Source: Parcubacteria group bacterium (GTDB lineage Bacteria; Patescibacteriota; Minisyncoccia; Phycocordibacterales; Phycocordibacteraceae). From it: 16,244 nucleotides of DNA. The DNA lies in NCBI GenBank assembly GCA_028286505.1, contig JAQBRK010000039.1:1-16244 (forward strand), given 5' to 3'. The notes below the pieces were generated by a model. That model had not been told where the DNA came from and did no database searches. It saw nothing but the letters and a program-made list of their open reading frames with translations. Numbering within the stretch: position 1 is the stretch's first letter; the number at the start of each line of letters is the position of its first letter. The position numbers were made by a program, and so were the translations under genes. Positions 1-5,576 of this stretch are shown one piece after another.

Positions 1-2
1 TG

Positions 3-158
3 GAACACCTTGTGGTCGGCGACGAAGCGGTGAAGGAGTGGGTGAGGATCAGAGAACTTGGTTTTTGGGTCCTGACGGAAGGTAAGTTCGAATCTCTCGT
101 CGAAAAATTAGGACGTCTGGTGTTGAAACCTGCGCCCGAAGAACCTGCCATCGAATAA
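3..158 (+). CDS. 3' end of an unrecognised protein (5' truncated by window edge)
   Basis: The third forward frame is open from the window edge to a TAA at 156-158 and encodes 51 C-terminal residues beginning EHLVVGDEAVKEWVRIRELG. The other two forward frames stop early (TGA and TAA), and an intrinsic terminator follows 10 bp after the stop, which supports this frame. The visible part is soluble, charged and probably helical (VKEWVRIREL, KFESLVEKLGRL), with a Pro/Glu-rich last stretch. I do not recognise a family from this fragment, and the start and most of the protein lie outside the window. Confidence 0.6.
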   Translation, partial: EHLVVGDEAVKEWVRIRELGFWVLTEGKFESLVEKLGRLVLKPAPEEPAIE

Positions 159-168
159 GTCTAGCGAG

Positions 169-197
169 CGCCGCCCTTCCCGGGTGGCGTTTTCGTT
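169..197 (+). terminator. Intrinsic terminator of the partial gene
   Basis: CGCCGCCC (169-176) pairs with GGGTGGCG (182-189) with one G-T wobble, loop TTCCC, followed by TTTTCGTTT. It lies 10 bp after the stop at 158. The stem is also just downstream of the DUF2177 gene on the minus strand, but no U-tract follows in that direction. Confidence 0.75.
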
Positions 198-198
198 T

Positions 199-606
199 CT
201 ATAGTTTGAATACCTGTGTCGCAACAACGTACGTAAGGCCCGCGGTGACGCCCGTCAGGATGACTCCCCAGGCAATATCCACGAGGGAAAGGAGGAGCGG
301 CCAGTTCGCAAGGACCGAAAGATTCGTGAGGTCATAGAGCATGTAGGAGATGAATCCGAGCATGGCTCCGTTGATGATTGCTCTCCCAAGTGCACGTTCA
401 GCGAGTGCGGGTTTGAGTGCGAAGTAAATGATGCCGACGACATAGAGAACGTAAAATGCTATAGCGGCCAGATAGTTCGGCTGCGTCGCAAGGAGCGGAC
501 CGAGATTACTGCGATAGAAACCGCTCGCAATAACGCCGAGCCAACTGGCATCGAGCGCAACGAGTATAGGAAGTGCGAGACAGAAGAGTTTTAGGTAGGT
601 TCTCAT
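199..606 (-). CDS. DUF2177 family small integral membrane protein
   Basis: The 135-residue protein is almost wholly hydrophobic, with about four membrane segments near residues 5-28, 45-66, 74-95 and 103-130. The sequence resembles DUF2177: an N-terminal LDASWLGVIASGFYRSNLG block, then QPNYLAAIAFYVLYVVGIIYFALKPAL, and the tell-tale SYMLYDLTNLSVLANWP followed by VDIAWGVILTGVTAGLTY. The family has no established biochemical role, and nothing here adds one. Length fits the family. The start at 606 is chosen because an extended -10-like element lies six bases upstream and no Shine-Dalgarno is visible, so the mRNA is probably leaderless. It is transcribed divergently from the SWIB gene across a 96-bp spacer. 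Family assignment is firm; function is unknown. Confidence 0.85.
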   Translation of the reverse strand: MRTYLKLFCLALPILVALDASWLGVIASGFYRSNLGPLLATQPNYLAAIAFYVLYVVGIIYFALKPALAERALGRAIINGAMLGFISYMLYDLTNLSVLANWPLLLSLVDIAWGVILTGVTAGLTYVVATQVFKL

Positions 607-621
607 GCATATACGTTAGCA
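607..621 (-). promoter_or_regulatory. Candidate extended -10 promoter of the DUF2177 gene (leaderless)
   Basis: On the minus strand TGC-TAACGT (621-613) is followed by six bases and then the ATG at 606. The hexamer is weak (TA...T kept), but the spacing puts the transcription start on the A of ATG, exactly as at ddl, the response regulator and the kinase. Confidence 0.45.
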
Positions 622-670
622 CTTATGTGCCGCGAAGTGTTGCTTCTTAGATACTTACATTTCGTAAGTG

Positions 671-679
671 TGGTATAAT
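671..679 (+). promoter_or_regulatory. Extended -10 promoter of the SWIB gene
   Basis: TGG-TATAAT, a perfect -10 hexamer with the TGn extension, lies 23 bp before the ATG at 703. The predicted start is near 686, giving a leader of about 17 nt with no Shine-Dalgarno. No convincing -35 is seen, as is usual for extended -10 promoters. Confidence 0.75.
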
Positions 680-702
680 CAATGGACAACTAATAAAAAA
701 TC

Positions 703-948
703 ATGCCTAACGCAGCCTTTGCAAAACCAATGACCCTTTCTCCTGAACTGGAGGCAGTAGTCGGTGCAGGTCCGCTCCCTCGTTCGGAAGTGACGAAGAA
801 ACTCTGGGAGTACATCAAGAAGAATGACCTTCAGAATCCTGCCAATAAACGGAACATCCTCGCGGATGAAAAGCTCAAGGTCCTCTTCGGAAAGGATGAA
901 GTTACCATGTTCGAAATGACGAAAATCGTTTCGCCGCACATGAAATAA
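703..948 (+). CDS. Stand-alone SWIB/MDM2 domain protein
   Basis: This 81-residue protein is little more than a single SWIB/MDM2 fold (about residues 16-80): a Leu-rich start (LSPELEAVVG), then LPRSEVTKKLWEYIKKNDLQNPANKRNILADEKLKVLFG and a closing KDEVTMFEMTKIVSPHMK. The KLWEYIKKNDLQ...I.AD..L...FG pattern is diagnostic. In eukaryotes the domain occurs in chromatin-remodelling subunits. In bacteria it is known from chlamydial topoisomerase tails and as free small proteins, including many CPR genomes, where a nucleoid or DNA-associated role is suspected but not shown. It has its own near-consensus promoter and a very strong terminator, so it is a single-gene unit, probably well expressed. The start has no Shine-Dalgarno (AATAAAAAATC precedes ATG). 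Confidence 0.92.
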   Translation: MPNAAFAKPMTLSPELEAVVGAGPLPRSEVTKKLWEYIKKNDLQNPANKRNILADEKLKVLFGKDEVTMFEMTKIVSPHMK

Positions 949-961
949 GACTTCCTTCGGG

Positions 962-1000
962 AAAGTAAAAGGACCTGCGATGCAGGTCCTTTTACTTTAT
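962..1000 (+). terminator. Very strong intrinsic terminator after the SWIB gene
   Basis: A perfect 17-bp stem (962-978 with 982-998) with the three-base loop GAT and a GC-rich core GGACCTGC. The T-rich 3' arm (TTTTACTTT) serves as U-tract. It is symmetric, so it could also stop minus-strand transcription. The remaining 1001-1088 holds nothing I can identify. Confidence 0.9.
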
Positions 1001-1088
1001 GCTTCTGGCGTAAGCTCTTCCATAAAAATGAACGAAGCTCGCGTATGATGAACAAGAACATTCAAAGGAACGGTACTAGTGAGATTTC

Positions 1089-1117
1089 TTGACATAAGTG
1101 AGATAAAGTTGTAATAA
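1089..1117 (+). promoter_or_regulatory. Consensus sigma70-type promoter of the 383-aa membrane protein
   Basis: TTGACA (1089-1094), 17-bp spacer, TAATAA (1112-1117). The predicted start near 1124 gives a leader of about 64 nt carrying AAAGGA (1175-1180) seven bases before the ATG at 1188. Confidence 0.8.
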
Positions 1118-1187
1118 GCTGATAAGTAGACGCTGGGCTTTTGCTCACTGGGTCTATGAGTTCGTTCCCAACCGAAAGGATCATCTG

Positions 1188-2339
1188 ATGAAGGAAAGAA
1201 CCATTTCCCAGCGCAATCTGCTGGGCGCGTTCGTGGGTGGGGTGCTCGGCATCCTTGCCTTCGGCTTTCTCAATGCACTTCTGCTTCCGGTCGGCGTCTT
1301 CGCAGGCGTCATCGGCGGCTGGTGGTACCAGGAAATCTGGGCCTACACCGCTGACAGCTACAGCACGGGCGTGGAGCGCACCAAAGCGGCCTGGGAACGG
1401 GTCGCGCTCATCGCGACGCCCACCCTCACGCTGGTTCGCCGACTGAAGGAACGGAAGTTCGATCCCGGCCCCGCACTGCGGGTAATGGGCATCTTCTTCT
1501 TCCCGTTGCTATGGCTGCTTCGCCGCCCGATGGCTTTCGCCCTCTGGCTGCAGCATCCAGTCGCTCGGGCCTATATGGTGCGCGTCTTCGCGACGCTCAC
1601 CTATTACGGCCTCAACGCGCTCTGGGTCGTGCCGACGATGGTCTGGCTCTGCCGGACCTATGCGCCGCTCGACCACAGCCCGACGTGGATGGTGCCGCCG
1701 CTCATGCTCGGCATCCTCTTCACGTTCGTTGCCGGGATGTCTGTCCTGATGACGCCGATGATGTTCATCGCCGAAGGTGGCGACACCACAGCGATGCAGA
1801 TGAGGCTTTTCTACCGGACCTGGACGCGCTACGCGTCGCAAGGCTCGATCGGCTTCTTCTTCACCGAGCTGTTCCGCATCTTCCAGGCAGGGTTCACCAT
1901 GACTGCGATGATGACGGGCGGCCTCGCCTGGTTCATGGGTCTCGGGGGCATCTTCCTCGTAGTCGTCGGCACCATCTCGGCCGCCGTCGGCTTCGTGAAG
2001 GGCGTCTATCAGGTCTCAACCCGAGCGGGCCACTGGCTCTGCTTCGGCACGACCCTGACGACAACGGCTATTTCGGGCGTCGTCTTCCACAGCTCTTTCG
2101 GCGACATCCGGATCCTGTGGTTCGTGGCACTGCTGACGGGCCTGTTCTCGGCCGGCGCGACCGAAGGTCTGCGGCGCGGGTTCGTCCTGTTCTTCAAGAC
2201 CAATCGTTCGGCTCGAGCCATCGCGCTCGTGCCACTCGGCAAGCAACTGCAGCCCGGCGGTAGCCTGTTCTGGCGCACCAGCACCAGCGTTGGCGATTGG
2301 TTCATCGGATTTCTTCCGATGCATCCGCAGGCGGCCTAA
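1188..2339 (+). CDS. Multi-pass membrane protein of unknown function
   Basis: I do not recognise a family for this 383-residue protein. It has roughly eight hydrophobic segments (about 10-45 as a long or double one, 98-112, 133-155, 168-194, 222-240, 243-270, 284-300, 306-325). Amphipathic, Arg/Trp-rich loops separate them, such as the GVERTKAAWERV region at 61-72 and the LFYRTWTRYASQGS region at 207-220. There is no signal peptide with a cleavage site and no recognisable catalytic motif. The start is secure: AAAGGA lies seven bases before the ATG, downstream of a consensus promoter, and a terminator follows 25 bp after the stop, so it is a complete one-gene unit. Its codons look richer in G/C at third positions (CTC, ATC, GGC, GCG) than the SWIB and tRNA-side regions around it. 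This may reflect amino-acid content, strong expression or acquisition. Transport or envelope roles are possible but unsupported. Confidence 0.85.
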   Translation: MKERTISQRNLLGAFVGGVLGILAFGFLNALLLPVGVFAGVIGGWWYQEIWAYTADSYSTGVERTKAAWERVALIATPTLTLVRRLKERKFDPGPALRVMGIFFFPLLWLLRRPMAFALWLQHPVARAYMVRVFATLTYYGLNALWVVPTMVWLCRTYAPLDHSPTWMVPPLMLGILFTFVAGMSVLMTPMMFIAEGGDTTAMQMRLFYRTWTRYASQGSIGFFFTELFRIFQAGFTMTAMMTGGLAWFMGLGGIFLVVVGTISAAVGFVKGVYQVSTRAGHWLCFGTTLTTTAISGVVFHSSFGDIRILWFVALLTGLFSAGATEGLRRGFVLFFKTNRSARAIALVPLGKQLQPGGSLFWRTSTSVGDWFIGFLPMHPQAA

Positions 2340-2364
2340 CTCTATTCGGGTGAGGCAAAAATAT

Positions 2365-2395
2365 GGGGTCGAGCTTCGTGCTCGGCCCCTTTTTT
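2365..2395 (+). terminator. Intrinsic terminator of the 383-aa membrane protein gene
   Basis: GGGGTCGAGC (2365-2374) pairs with GCTCGGCCCC (2380-2389) with one wobble, loop TTCGT, followed by six T (2390-2395). From 2396 to about 2539 I see no gene, promoter or repeat that I can support. Confidence 0.9.
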
Positions 2396-2539
2396 ATAAA
2401 ATCGTTTTTTTCAAATCCTGACGGGACAATGATTACAATCCAGACCAATACATTTCTTACGTCTAGTGGATACGTGGGTTGGCTGCAGGGACGAGAATGG
2501 GCTTGAAAAGCTGGAGAACGAAAGAGACTAGAACCTCTA

Positions 2540-2607
2540 TTAAATTAAAGAAAACCGCCCCCTCGTCGAAACGAAGGTTTGGTTTTCGTTTCGCCGATGT
2601 GGCGGTT
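2540..2607 (-). terminator. Long nested intrinsic terminator of the 93-aa gene
   Basis: An outer stem AACCGCC (2553-2559) / GGCGGTT (2601-2607) encloses a nine-bp inner stem CGAAACGAA (2567-2575) / TTCGTTTCG (2585-2593). Read on the minus strand it is followed by TTTTCTTTAATTT (2552-2540). The outer stem includes two bases of the TAA stop of the gene it serves. Confidence 0.8.
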
Positions 2608-2887
2608 AGTTGGGAGCGCTCTTGCGGCCCTCCATGAAGATTTCCCTGAAGAGAAGCAGGATACTGGGGTTGCAGATGGTTGCATCCGCCGCCGCAGATT
2701 CGAGCTTAACCAGGGCAGCGAGCGCGGCTATACCCTCAGACTCGGTATTCAAGATGACGATGGCTTCGACCCTGAAGCCATCCTTCACGTAATAGTCGAG
2801 ATGGGGAATCGAGCTATCCTCCTTGCCTTTGGCAAGAGTAGCGAACGAACCCTTCTCGGGATGTGCCAAAAAGGCGATAGCGGTCAT
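2606..2887 (-). CDS. Small protein of unknown function
   Basis: This 93-residue protein begins MTAIAFLAHPEKGSFATLAK and has a central DYYVKDGFRVEAIVILNTESEGIAALAALVKLESAAADATIC. It is soluble by eye, has alternating beta and alpha character, and I recognise no family. The open frame also has an ATG at 2899, but GGAG (2894-2897) lies downstream of that codon and six bases before the ATG at 2887, so 2887 is the likely start. A TTGACA-N17-TATAGA promoter precedes it and a nested terminator overlaps its stop codon. These signals decide in favour of this frame over a similar-length open frame on the opposite strand. It is a one-gene unit between the membrane-protein gene and the tRNA-derived repeats. 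Confidence 0.75.
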   Translation of the reverse strand: MTAIAFLAHPEKGSFATLAKGKEDSSIPHLDYYVKDGFRVEAIVILNTESEGIAALAALVKLESAAADATICNPSILLLFREIFMEGRKSAPN

Positions 2888-2933
2888 TGACCTCTCCATA
2901 TGTATGAAGTTGTGAAGAACGATCTTGAATAAA

Positions 2934-2962
2934 TCTATATCACAACACTACATATATGTCAA
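2934..2962 (-). promoter_or_regulatory. Consensus sigma70-type promoter of the 93-aa gene
   Basis: On the minus strand TTGACA (2962-2957), 17-bp spacer, TATAGA (2939-2934). The predicted start near 2927 gives a leader of about 40 nt with GGAG before the ATG. Confidence 0.85.
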
Positions 2963-2989
2963 TCAAGATTAGGACCTCAAACAAATAAG

Positions 2990-3023
2990 GAAGTAAAAAA
3001 TAAAAGTCCCTTTCGGGACTTTT
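2990..3023 (-). terminator. Intrinsic terminator at the far end of the tRNA-derived block
   Basis: AAAAGTCCC (3002-3010) and GGGACTTTT (3015-3023), loop TTTC, make a perfect nine-bp stem. The minus strand continues with ATTTTTTACTT, a good U-tract, so it would end minus-strand transcripts coming from the tRNA side before the promoter at 2934-2962. A sister hairpin, AAATCCC/GGGATTT with loop TTC, lies at 3174-3190. Confidence 0.75.
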
Positions 3024-3035
3024 GCGAAATAAGAT

Positions 3036-3262
3036 GGACCGTACAGGATTCTCGACCTACAGTCGCTGTCCACTTTGCGGCTTTTGCTCTCTGAATCACA
3101 AAAGCTCGCAGAAGTTTCTTCGAATCCTAACGGAAGACCGTACAGGACCGCGATTACGCTTTCGGTCACACATAAATCCCTTCGGGATTTTGCGCGACCC
3201 CGGCTCGGCTACGCGCTGGCGCGCGGCTTCGCAGCCTCCGCCTTTCGAATCCTGTACGGTCC
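3036..3262. repeat. Inverted and alternating copies of the tRNA-Ala 3' end
   Basis: GGACCGTACAGGATTC (3036-3051) is identical to the complement of the T-arm/acceptor end of the neighbouring tRNA-Ala. An exact inverted copy, GAATCCTGTACGGTCC, lies at 3247-3262. Between them, back to back, are a degraded inverted copy TTCGAATCCTAACGG (3119-3133) and a direct copy GACCGTACAGGA (3136-3147). The copies alternate in orientation and define two units, about 3036-3133 and 3136-3262. Unit one contains a hairpin (GCTTTTG 3080-3086 / CAAAAGC 3099-3105). Unit two contains the AAATCCC hairpin and a GC-rich stretch. No complete tRNA fold and no credible reading frame is present. Confidence 0.8.
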
Positions 3263-3331
3263 TACAAAAACACAATTGGCCACTCCTTGCGGAGTGGCCT
3301 CATTGTTTTTGTGGACCGTACAGGATTCGAA
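3245..3331. repeat. Long imperfect palindrome joining a mirrored tRNA 3' end to the real one
   Basis: The left arm (3245-3286) and right arm (3291-3331) are near-complements around the loop TTGC. From the centre outwards the arms are a nine-bp core GGCCACTCC/GGAGTGGCC, an A-rich/T-rich section (ACAAAAACA / TTTTTGT) and TTCGAATCCTGTACGGTCC against GGACCGTACAGGATTCGAA. The right arm runs into the 3' part of tRNA-Ala, so the last 19 or so paired tRNA bases and their terminator are both mirrored. Confidence 0.85.
3264..3311 (-). terminator. Terminator immediately downstream of tRNA-Ala
   Basis: On the minus strand the tRNA is followed directly by the stem GGCCACTCC/GGAGTGGCC (3299-3291 with 3286-3278) and then AATTGTGTTTTTGT. 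Extra A/T pairs lengthen the stem. It is symmetric enough to act on plus-strand transcripts as well. Confidence 0.75.
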
Positions 3332-3384
3332 CCTGCGACATCTTCATTGCAAATGAAGCGCTCTACCAACTGAGCTAACGGCCC
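3312..3384 (-). tRNA. tRNA-Ala (anticodon UGC)
   Basis: A 73-base cloverleaf reads on the minus strand. The acceptor is GGGCCGT/ACGGTCC, the D-arm GCTC-AGTTGGTA-GAGC, and the anticodon stem CTTCA/TGAAG around TTTGCAA (anticodon TGC). The variable loop is ATGTC and the T-arm GCAGG-TTCGAAT-CCTGT, with discriminator A. The acceptor has the G3-U70 wobble pair, the main identity element for alanyl-tRNA synthetase. CCA is not encoded (ACAAAA follows), so tRNA nucleotidyltransferase must add it. It lies 29 bp after the Nudix stop and may be processed from the ddl-operon transcript, since I see no separate promoter. Confidence 0.97.
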
Positions 3385-3413
3385 TTTTAATTGACCATTT
3401 CTGGACTCCGATA

Positions 3414-3821
3414 CTATAGCACAGCTATATTCTGCGCCAATAGTTCCTGTACATACCTATCCAGGTTCGGGAGTGCTTTCATCTCTTCCGGGGTTACCCA
3501 TTGGTATTCGGTGTGCTCAACACCGTCGAGCACCGTCTCGCCGATGGCCTCTGCCGTATAGGTAAGACGAACCACATGCTTGTCCTCAAACTTAAGAATG
3601 TCTTGAGCTGCGACCAGAATGGGTTCTGACGCGAGATCAAGTTGGGTCTCTTCATTAACTTCTCGTTTCAAATTATCGAGAAGCGTACTTCCCGGATCTA
3701 TGCGGCCTCCTGGTATATCCCATGTATCAGCTTCGGTTCCGTATTTGTCGGAGCGCAAAAGAAGAAGGATCTTACCTTCCGGATTCTTGAGGAAAACCTT
3801 CACGCCCACTTGTAGGGTCAT
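3414..3821 (-). CDS. Nudix hydrolase
   Basis: A 135-residue protein, the usual length for a single Nudix domain. It probably hydrolyses a nucleoside diphosphate linked to another group, using a divalent metal; the substrate cannot be told. The Nudix box runs from G39: GGRIDPGSTLLDNLKREVNE followed by ETQL. R53, E54, E57 and E58, the catalytic and metal-binding core, are present. S45 replaces the first Glu of the G-x5-E consensus, and Q60 replaces the Gly before the last hydrophobic residue. The N-terminal VGVKVFLKNPEGKILLLLRS and the late EYQWVTPEEMKALP are typical. The ATG overlaps the TGA of the pterin dehydratase gene (ATGA), so translation is probably coupled as the last protein gene of the ddl operon. 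Confidence 0.9.
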   Translation of the reverse strand: MTLQVGVKVFLKNPEGKILLLLRSDKYGTEADTWDIPGGRIDPGSTLLDNLKREVNEETQLDLASEPILVAAQDILKFEDKHVVRLTYTAEAIGETVLDGVEHTEYQWVTPEEMKALPNLDRYVQELLAQNIAVL

Positions 3822-4153
3822 ATGAGGTCGATTTTAACGGCAAGTATAAAATCATTCTCCGAGAGTCCGCCGATGGAATTGGTTTTCAGGCGAACGCCGA
3901 CTTTCCCCCACCCGAGCATGAGTTCCGGATGGTGATATTCCTCCTCAGCCAACTTCCCTACTTCGTTCGTAAAAGCGAGCGCTTCTTTGAAATCCTTGAA
4001 CCGGAAGAGTCGTGAAATTTCGGTAGAGTCGTCGTTCAAGCTCCAGAGCGGAATATGCTCCATCATGTCCCTCGCTTGCTCCTTTGTGAACGGCGGGAAA
4101 CCGTCGTCTTCGCACGGTACGCAGTGTTTGTCGGCAAGTTCCGAGTCCGCCAT
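3818..4153 (-). CDS. Pterin-4a-carbinolamine dehydratase family protein (third His replaced)
   Basis: 111 residues, normal for the PCD/DCoH family, which dehydrates 4a-hydroxytetrahydrobiopterin after aromatic amino-acid hydroxylation. The family pattern is clear: WSLNDDSTEISRLFRFKDFKEALAFTNEVGKLAEEEYHHP, then the strand GWGKVGVRLKT and the ending GGLSENDFILAVKIDLI. H74, H75, P76, the aromatic W82 and D101 fit the signature. The position that is usually His or Trp ten residues after the aromatic is N92 (LKTN in place of the usual TTH), so activity may be weak or altered. The N-terminal KHCVPCEDD resembles other bacterial members. It starts 2 bp after the ddl stop and overlaps the Nudix gene by 4 bp. 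No aromatic hydroxylase is in the window, so the pterin role is open. Confidence 0.9.
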   Translation of the reverse strand: MADSELADKHCVPCEDDGFPPFTKEQARDMMEHIPLWSLNDDSTEISRLFRFKDFKEALAFTNEVGKLAEEEYHHPELMLGWGKVGVRLKTNSIGGLSENDFILAVKIDLI

Positions 4154-4155
4154 GG

Positions 4156-5142
4156 CTATATGACGCTCGGCGTTCGCCCGAGCGCGAGCTCCACGACGTG
4201 CGAAAGGAAATCCGGAAATTTAATACCCACGGCGGAGAGTGCAACCGGGAAGAGCGACTGTTCCGTCATGCCCACTGCGGCCGCGGTATTGGTCTCCAAA
4301 TAGTAGATGCCGCGAGGCGAAACGATGAAATCACTTCTCGAATAATGCCGTTGTTCGAGAGCCGTATGCATCGTGCGCGCCATCTGCATGAGTTCCTCGC
4401 TTACGCTCTTCGTAAAGTTACCGGGACAGATTTCGCGGGTAGCGCCGGAATATTTCGCTTCGTAATTAAAAAATTCCTGGTCGGGAGGCGGAAGTATCTC
4501 TATGGGCGGAAGCGCGTACACGGTCTCGCCACGGATATGGTCGACCACACCCACCGTCGCCTCGGTGCCACGGATAAGCTCCTCCACGAGTACGCCGCCC
4601 GAATGCGGCAAGAGCGCCGCTATTGCCTGATGGACGGGCGCATAACCCCCCACAATGGATACACCGACCGATGAACCCCAACGAACCGGTTTTACAACGA
4701 CCGGCTGAGCAAAGTTTCGGATGATATCCATGGTTACCGCTTCAGCATCATCTTCAGGCTGAATAAACCTATATTTCGGCGTGAGGAGTCCTGCGGCTGC
4801 CGCCTTTTCCTTTGCAAGAAGTTTGTGCGACGCCGTGAAGGCGGCAAACGACGAGGCTCCCGTATAGGGAACGCCGTAGCGCTCGAGCACTTTTTGTATC
4901 TCGCCGTCCTGACCGCCCTCGCCATGAAGCGGAAGAACCGCCACGTCGATAGTCGGGAGCACGCGGTCGAGCGAGGTGGGTACTCCGTGCTCATGCCACA
5001 CACCCTGCTTGTCTATGTAAATATCGCGTGCCGAGTAACGGTCTTCCGGGAGATTCCGAAGAATGGCATGACCGCTCCTGAGCGAGACTTCATGCTCGCT
5101 CGATGCGCCACCTCTGAGTACGCCCACGACAGTGCCTCTCAT
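4156..5142 (-). CDS. ddl: D-alanine--D-alanine ligase
   Basis: An ATP-grasp enzyme that joins two D-Ala for peptidoglycan precursors in the cytoplasm; 328 residues, normal length. Visible motifs are GGASSEHEVSLRSG (E16), LPLHGEGGQDG (71-80), ASHKLLAKEKAAAAGL (105-119), VVVKPVRWGSSVGVS (K151, S157, S158), VEELIRGTEATV (187-198), FFNYEAKYSG (Y227), RSDF (R269, D271) and LETN (E283, N285). The loop after the metal-binding Asn reads NTAAAVGMTEQS, two residues longer than the usual NTxPGMT form, so the active-site lid differs. The frame is open to 5295, but the ATG at 5142 is the start: upstream codons would cross a terminator, homology begins at MRGTVVGVLRGG, and an extended -10 ends six bases before this ATG. 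It is first in an operon with the pterin dehydratase and Nudix genes. Confidence 0.95.
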   Translation of the reverse strand: MRGTVVGVLRGGASSEHEVSLRSGHAILRNLPEDRYSARDIYIDKQGVWHEHGVPTSLDRVLPTIDVAVLPLHGEGGQDGEIQKVLERYGVPYTGASSFAAFTASHKLLAKEKAAAAGLLTPKYRFIQPEDDAEAVTMDIIRNFAQPVVVKPVRWGSSVGVSIVGGYAPVHQAIAALLPHSGGVLVEELIRGTEATVGVVDHIRGETVYALPPIEILPPPDQEFFNYEAKYSGATREICPGNFTKSVSEELMQMARTMHTALEQRHYSRSDFIVSPRGIYYLETNTAAAVGMTEQSLFPVALSAVGIKFPDFLSHVVELALGRTPSVI

Positions 5143-5157
5143 ATGAAAAGTATAACA
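5143..5157 (-). promoter_or_regulatory. Extended -10 promoter of ddl, predicting a leaderless mRNA
   Basis: On the minus strand TGT-TATACT (5157-5149), then six bases TTTCAT, then the ATG at 5142. The transcription start would be the A of the start codon. It partly overlaps the U-tract of the preceding terminator. Confidence 0.7.
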
Positions 5158-5192
5158 AAGGAAATTGGCCACCCGTTGCAGGGTGACCAATT
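5155..5192 (-). terminator. Intrinsic terminator between the 102-aa gene and ddl
   Basis: A 12-bp stem AATTGGTCACCC / GGGTGGCCAATT on the minus strand (5192-5181 with 5174-5163) with one G-T wobble, loop TGCAAC, followed by TTTCCTTT. It separates the upstream gene from the ddl operon. Confidence 0.85.
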
Positions 5193-5210
5193 CGACGATG
5201 ACGAGGGAGT

Positions 5211-5519
5211 TCAGGCCGACTGCAGTGACGATGCAAGCAGGCCTTTGATGTAGTGGAAGAACGCGCGTTGCTTGTGACCGAGGTCCTCCAGGCAAGCGCC
5301 GACTTCCTCAAGGTACTTCTTCAACCTGCAGATGGAAGGCCAGATATTGCCATTCTCGAACGTTTCCGGAAATTTCTTGACCGCGTCGATGAAGCGCTCA
5401 ACGAGGCCTTTCGCAACGGCGAGATCGTCAGGAAGAAGGATGTGCCATGCCTTTGGCGTCGCGGGCGGTGCAATGAGCGGTCCTCCGACTTCATCGGCGA
5501 AGGGTTCGAAACTAAGCAT
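5211..5519 (-). CDS. Small protein of unknown function
   Basis: 102 residues, soluble, mostly helical by eye in its second half (LAVAKGLVERFIDAVKKFPE, CRLKKYLEEVGACLEDLGHK, AFFHYIKGLLASSL). I recognise no family. The start is supported by GGAGAG five bases before the ATG at 5519, and the stop is followed 18 bp later by a strong terminator. It begins 48 bp after the uvrC stop on the same strand. It could be read from uvrC transcripts or from a weak promoter overlapping the uvrC end. A plus-strand frame of similar length covers the same DNA but has no such signals. Confidence 0.7.
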   Translation of the reverse strand: MLSFEPFADEVGGPLIAPPATPKAWHILLPDDLAVAKGLVERFIDAVKKFPETFENGNIWPSICRLKKYLEEVGACLEDLGHKQRAFFHYIKGLLASSLQSA

Positions 5520-5546
5520 TCGGTCTCTCCAGGTTGAACTGCAAAC

Positions 5547-5576
5547 TACCTAACCACGCCGTCCTCGTTATGGCAA
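5547..5576 (-). promoter_or_regulatory. Weak candidate promoter of the 102-aa gene
   Basis: On the minus strand TTGCCA (5576-5571), 18-bp spacer, TAGGTA (5552-5547). It overlaps the last codons of uvrC. The -10 is poor; co-transcription with uvrC is an equally good explanation. Confidence 0.3.

Noticed and set aside
1511..2263. 250-codon plus-strand frame inside the membrane-protein gene
   Set aside because: It is Arg/His/Pro-rich, out of frame with the supported gene and has no start signal; a shadow of G/C-rich codons.
2579..2890. Plus-strand 103-codon frame opposite the 93-aa gene
   Set aside because: It has no promoter or Shine-Dalgarno, while the minus-strand frame has promoter, Shine-Dalgarno and terminator.
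3036..3262. Extra tRNA genes or a CRISPR array
   Set aside because: Only T-arm/acceptor pieces are present, with no D-arm or anticodon arm. The repeats alternate in orientation and are unequally spaced, so this is no CRISPR.
3022..3378. Plus-strand reading frames of 93-118 codons across the tRNA block
   Set aside because: Their C-termini (YRIRTCD..., QDSNLRHLHCK) are the well-known false translation of the antisense of a tRNA gene; the DNA is tRNA and repeat.
3818..3821. Recoded TGA (Gly), as in Gracilibacteria/SR1
   Set aside because: Several genes end naturally at TGA, with terminators or an ATGA overlap right after it, so TGA is a stop.
5143..5295. N-terminal extension of ddl to the ATG at 5295
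   Set aside because: It would cross an intrinsic terminator, adds 51 residues foreign to the family, and a promoter sits right at the ATG at 5142.
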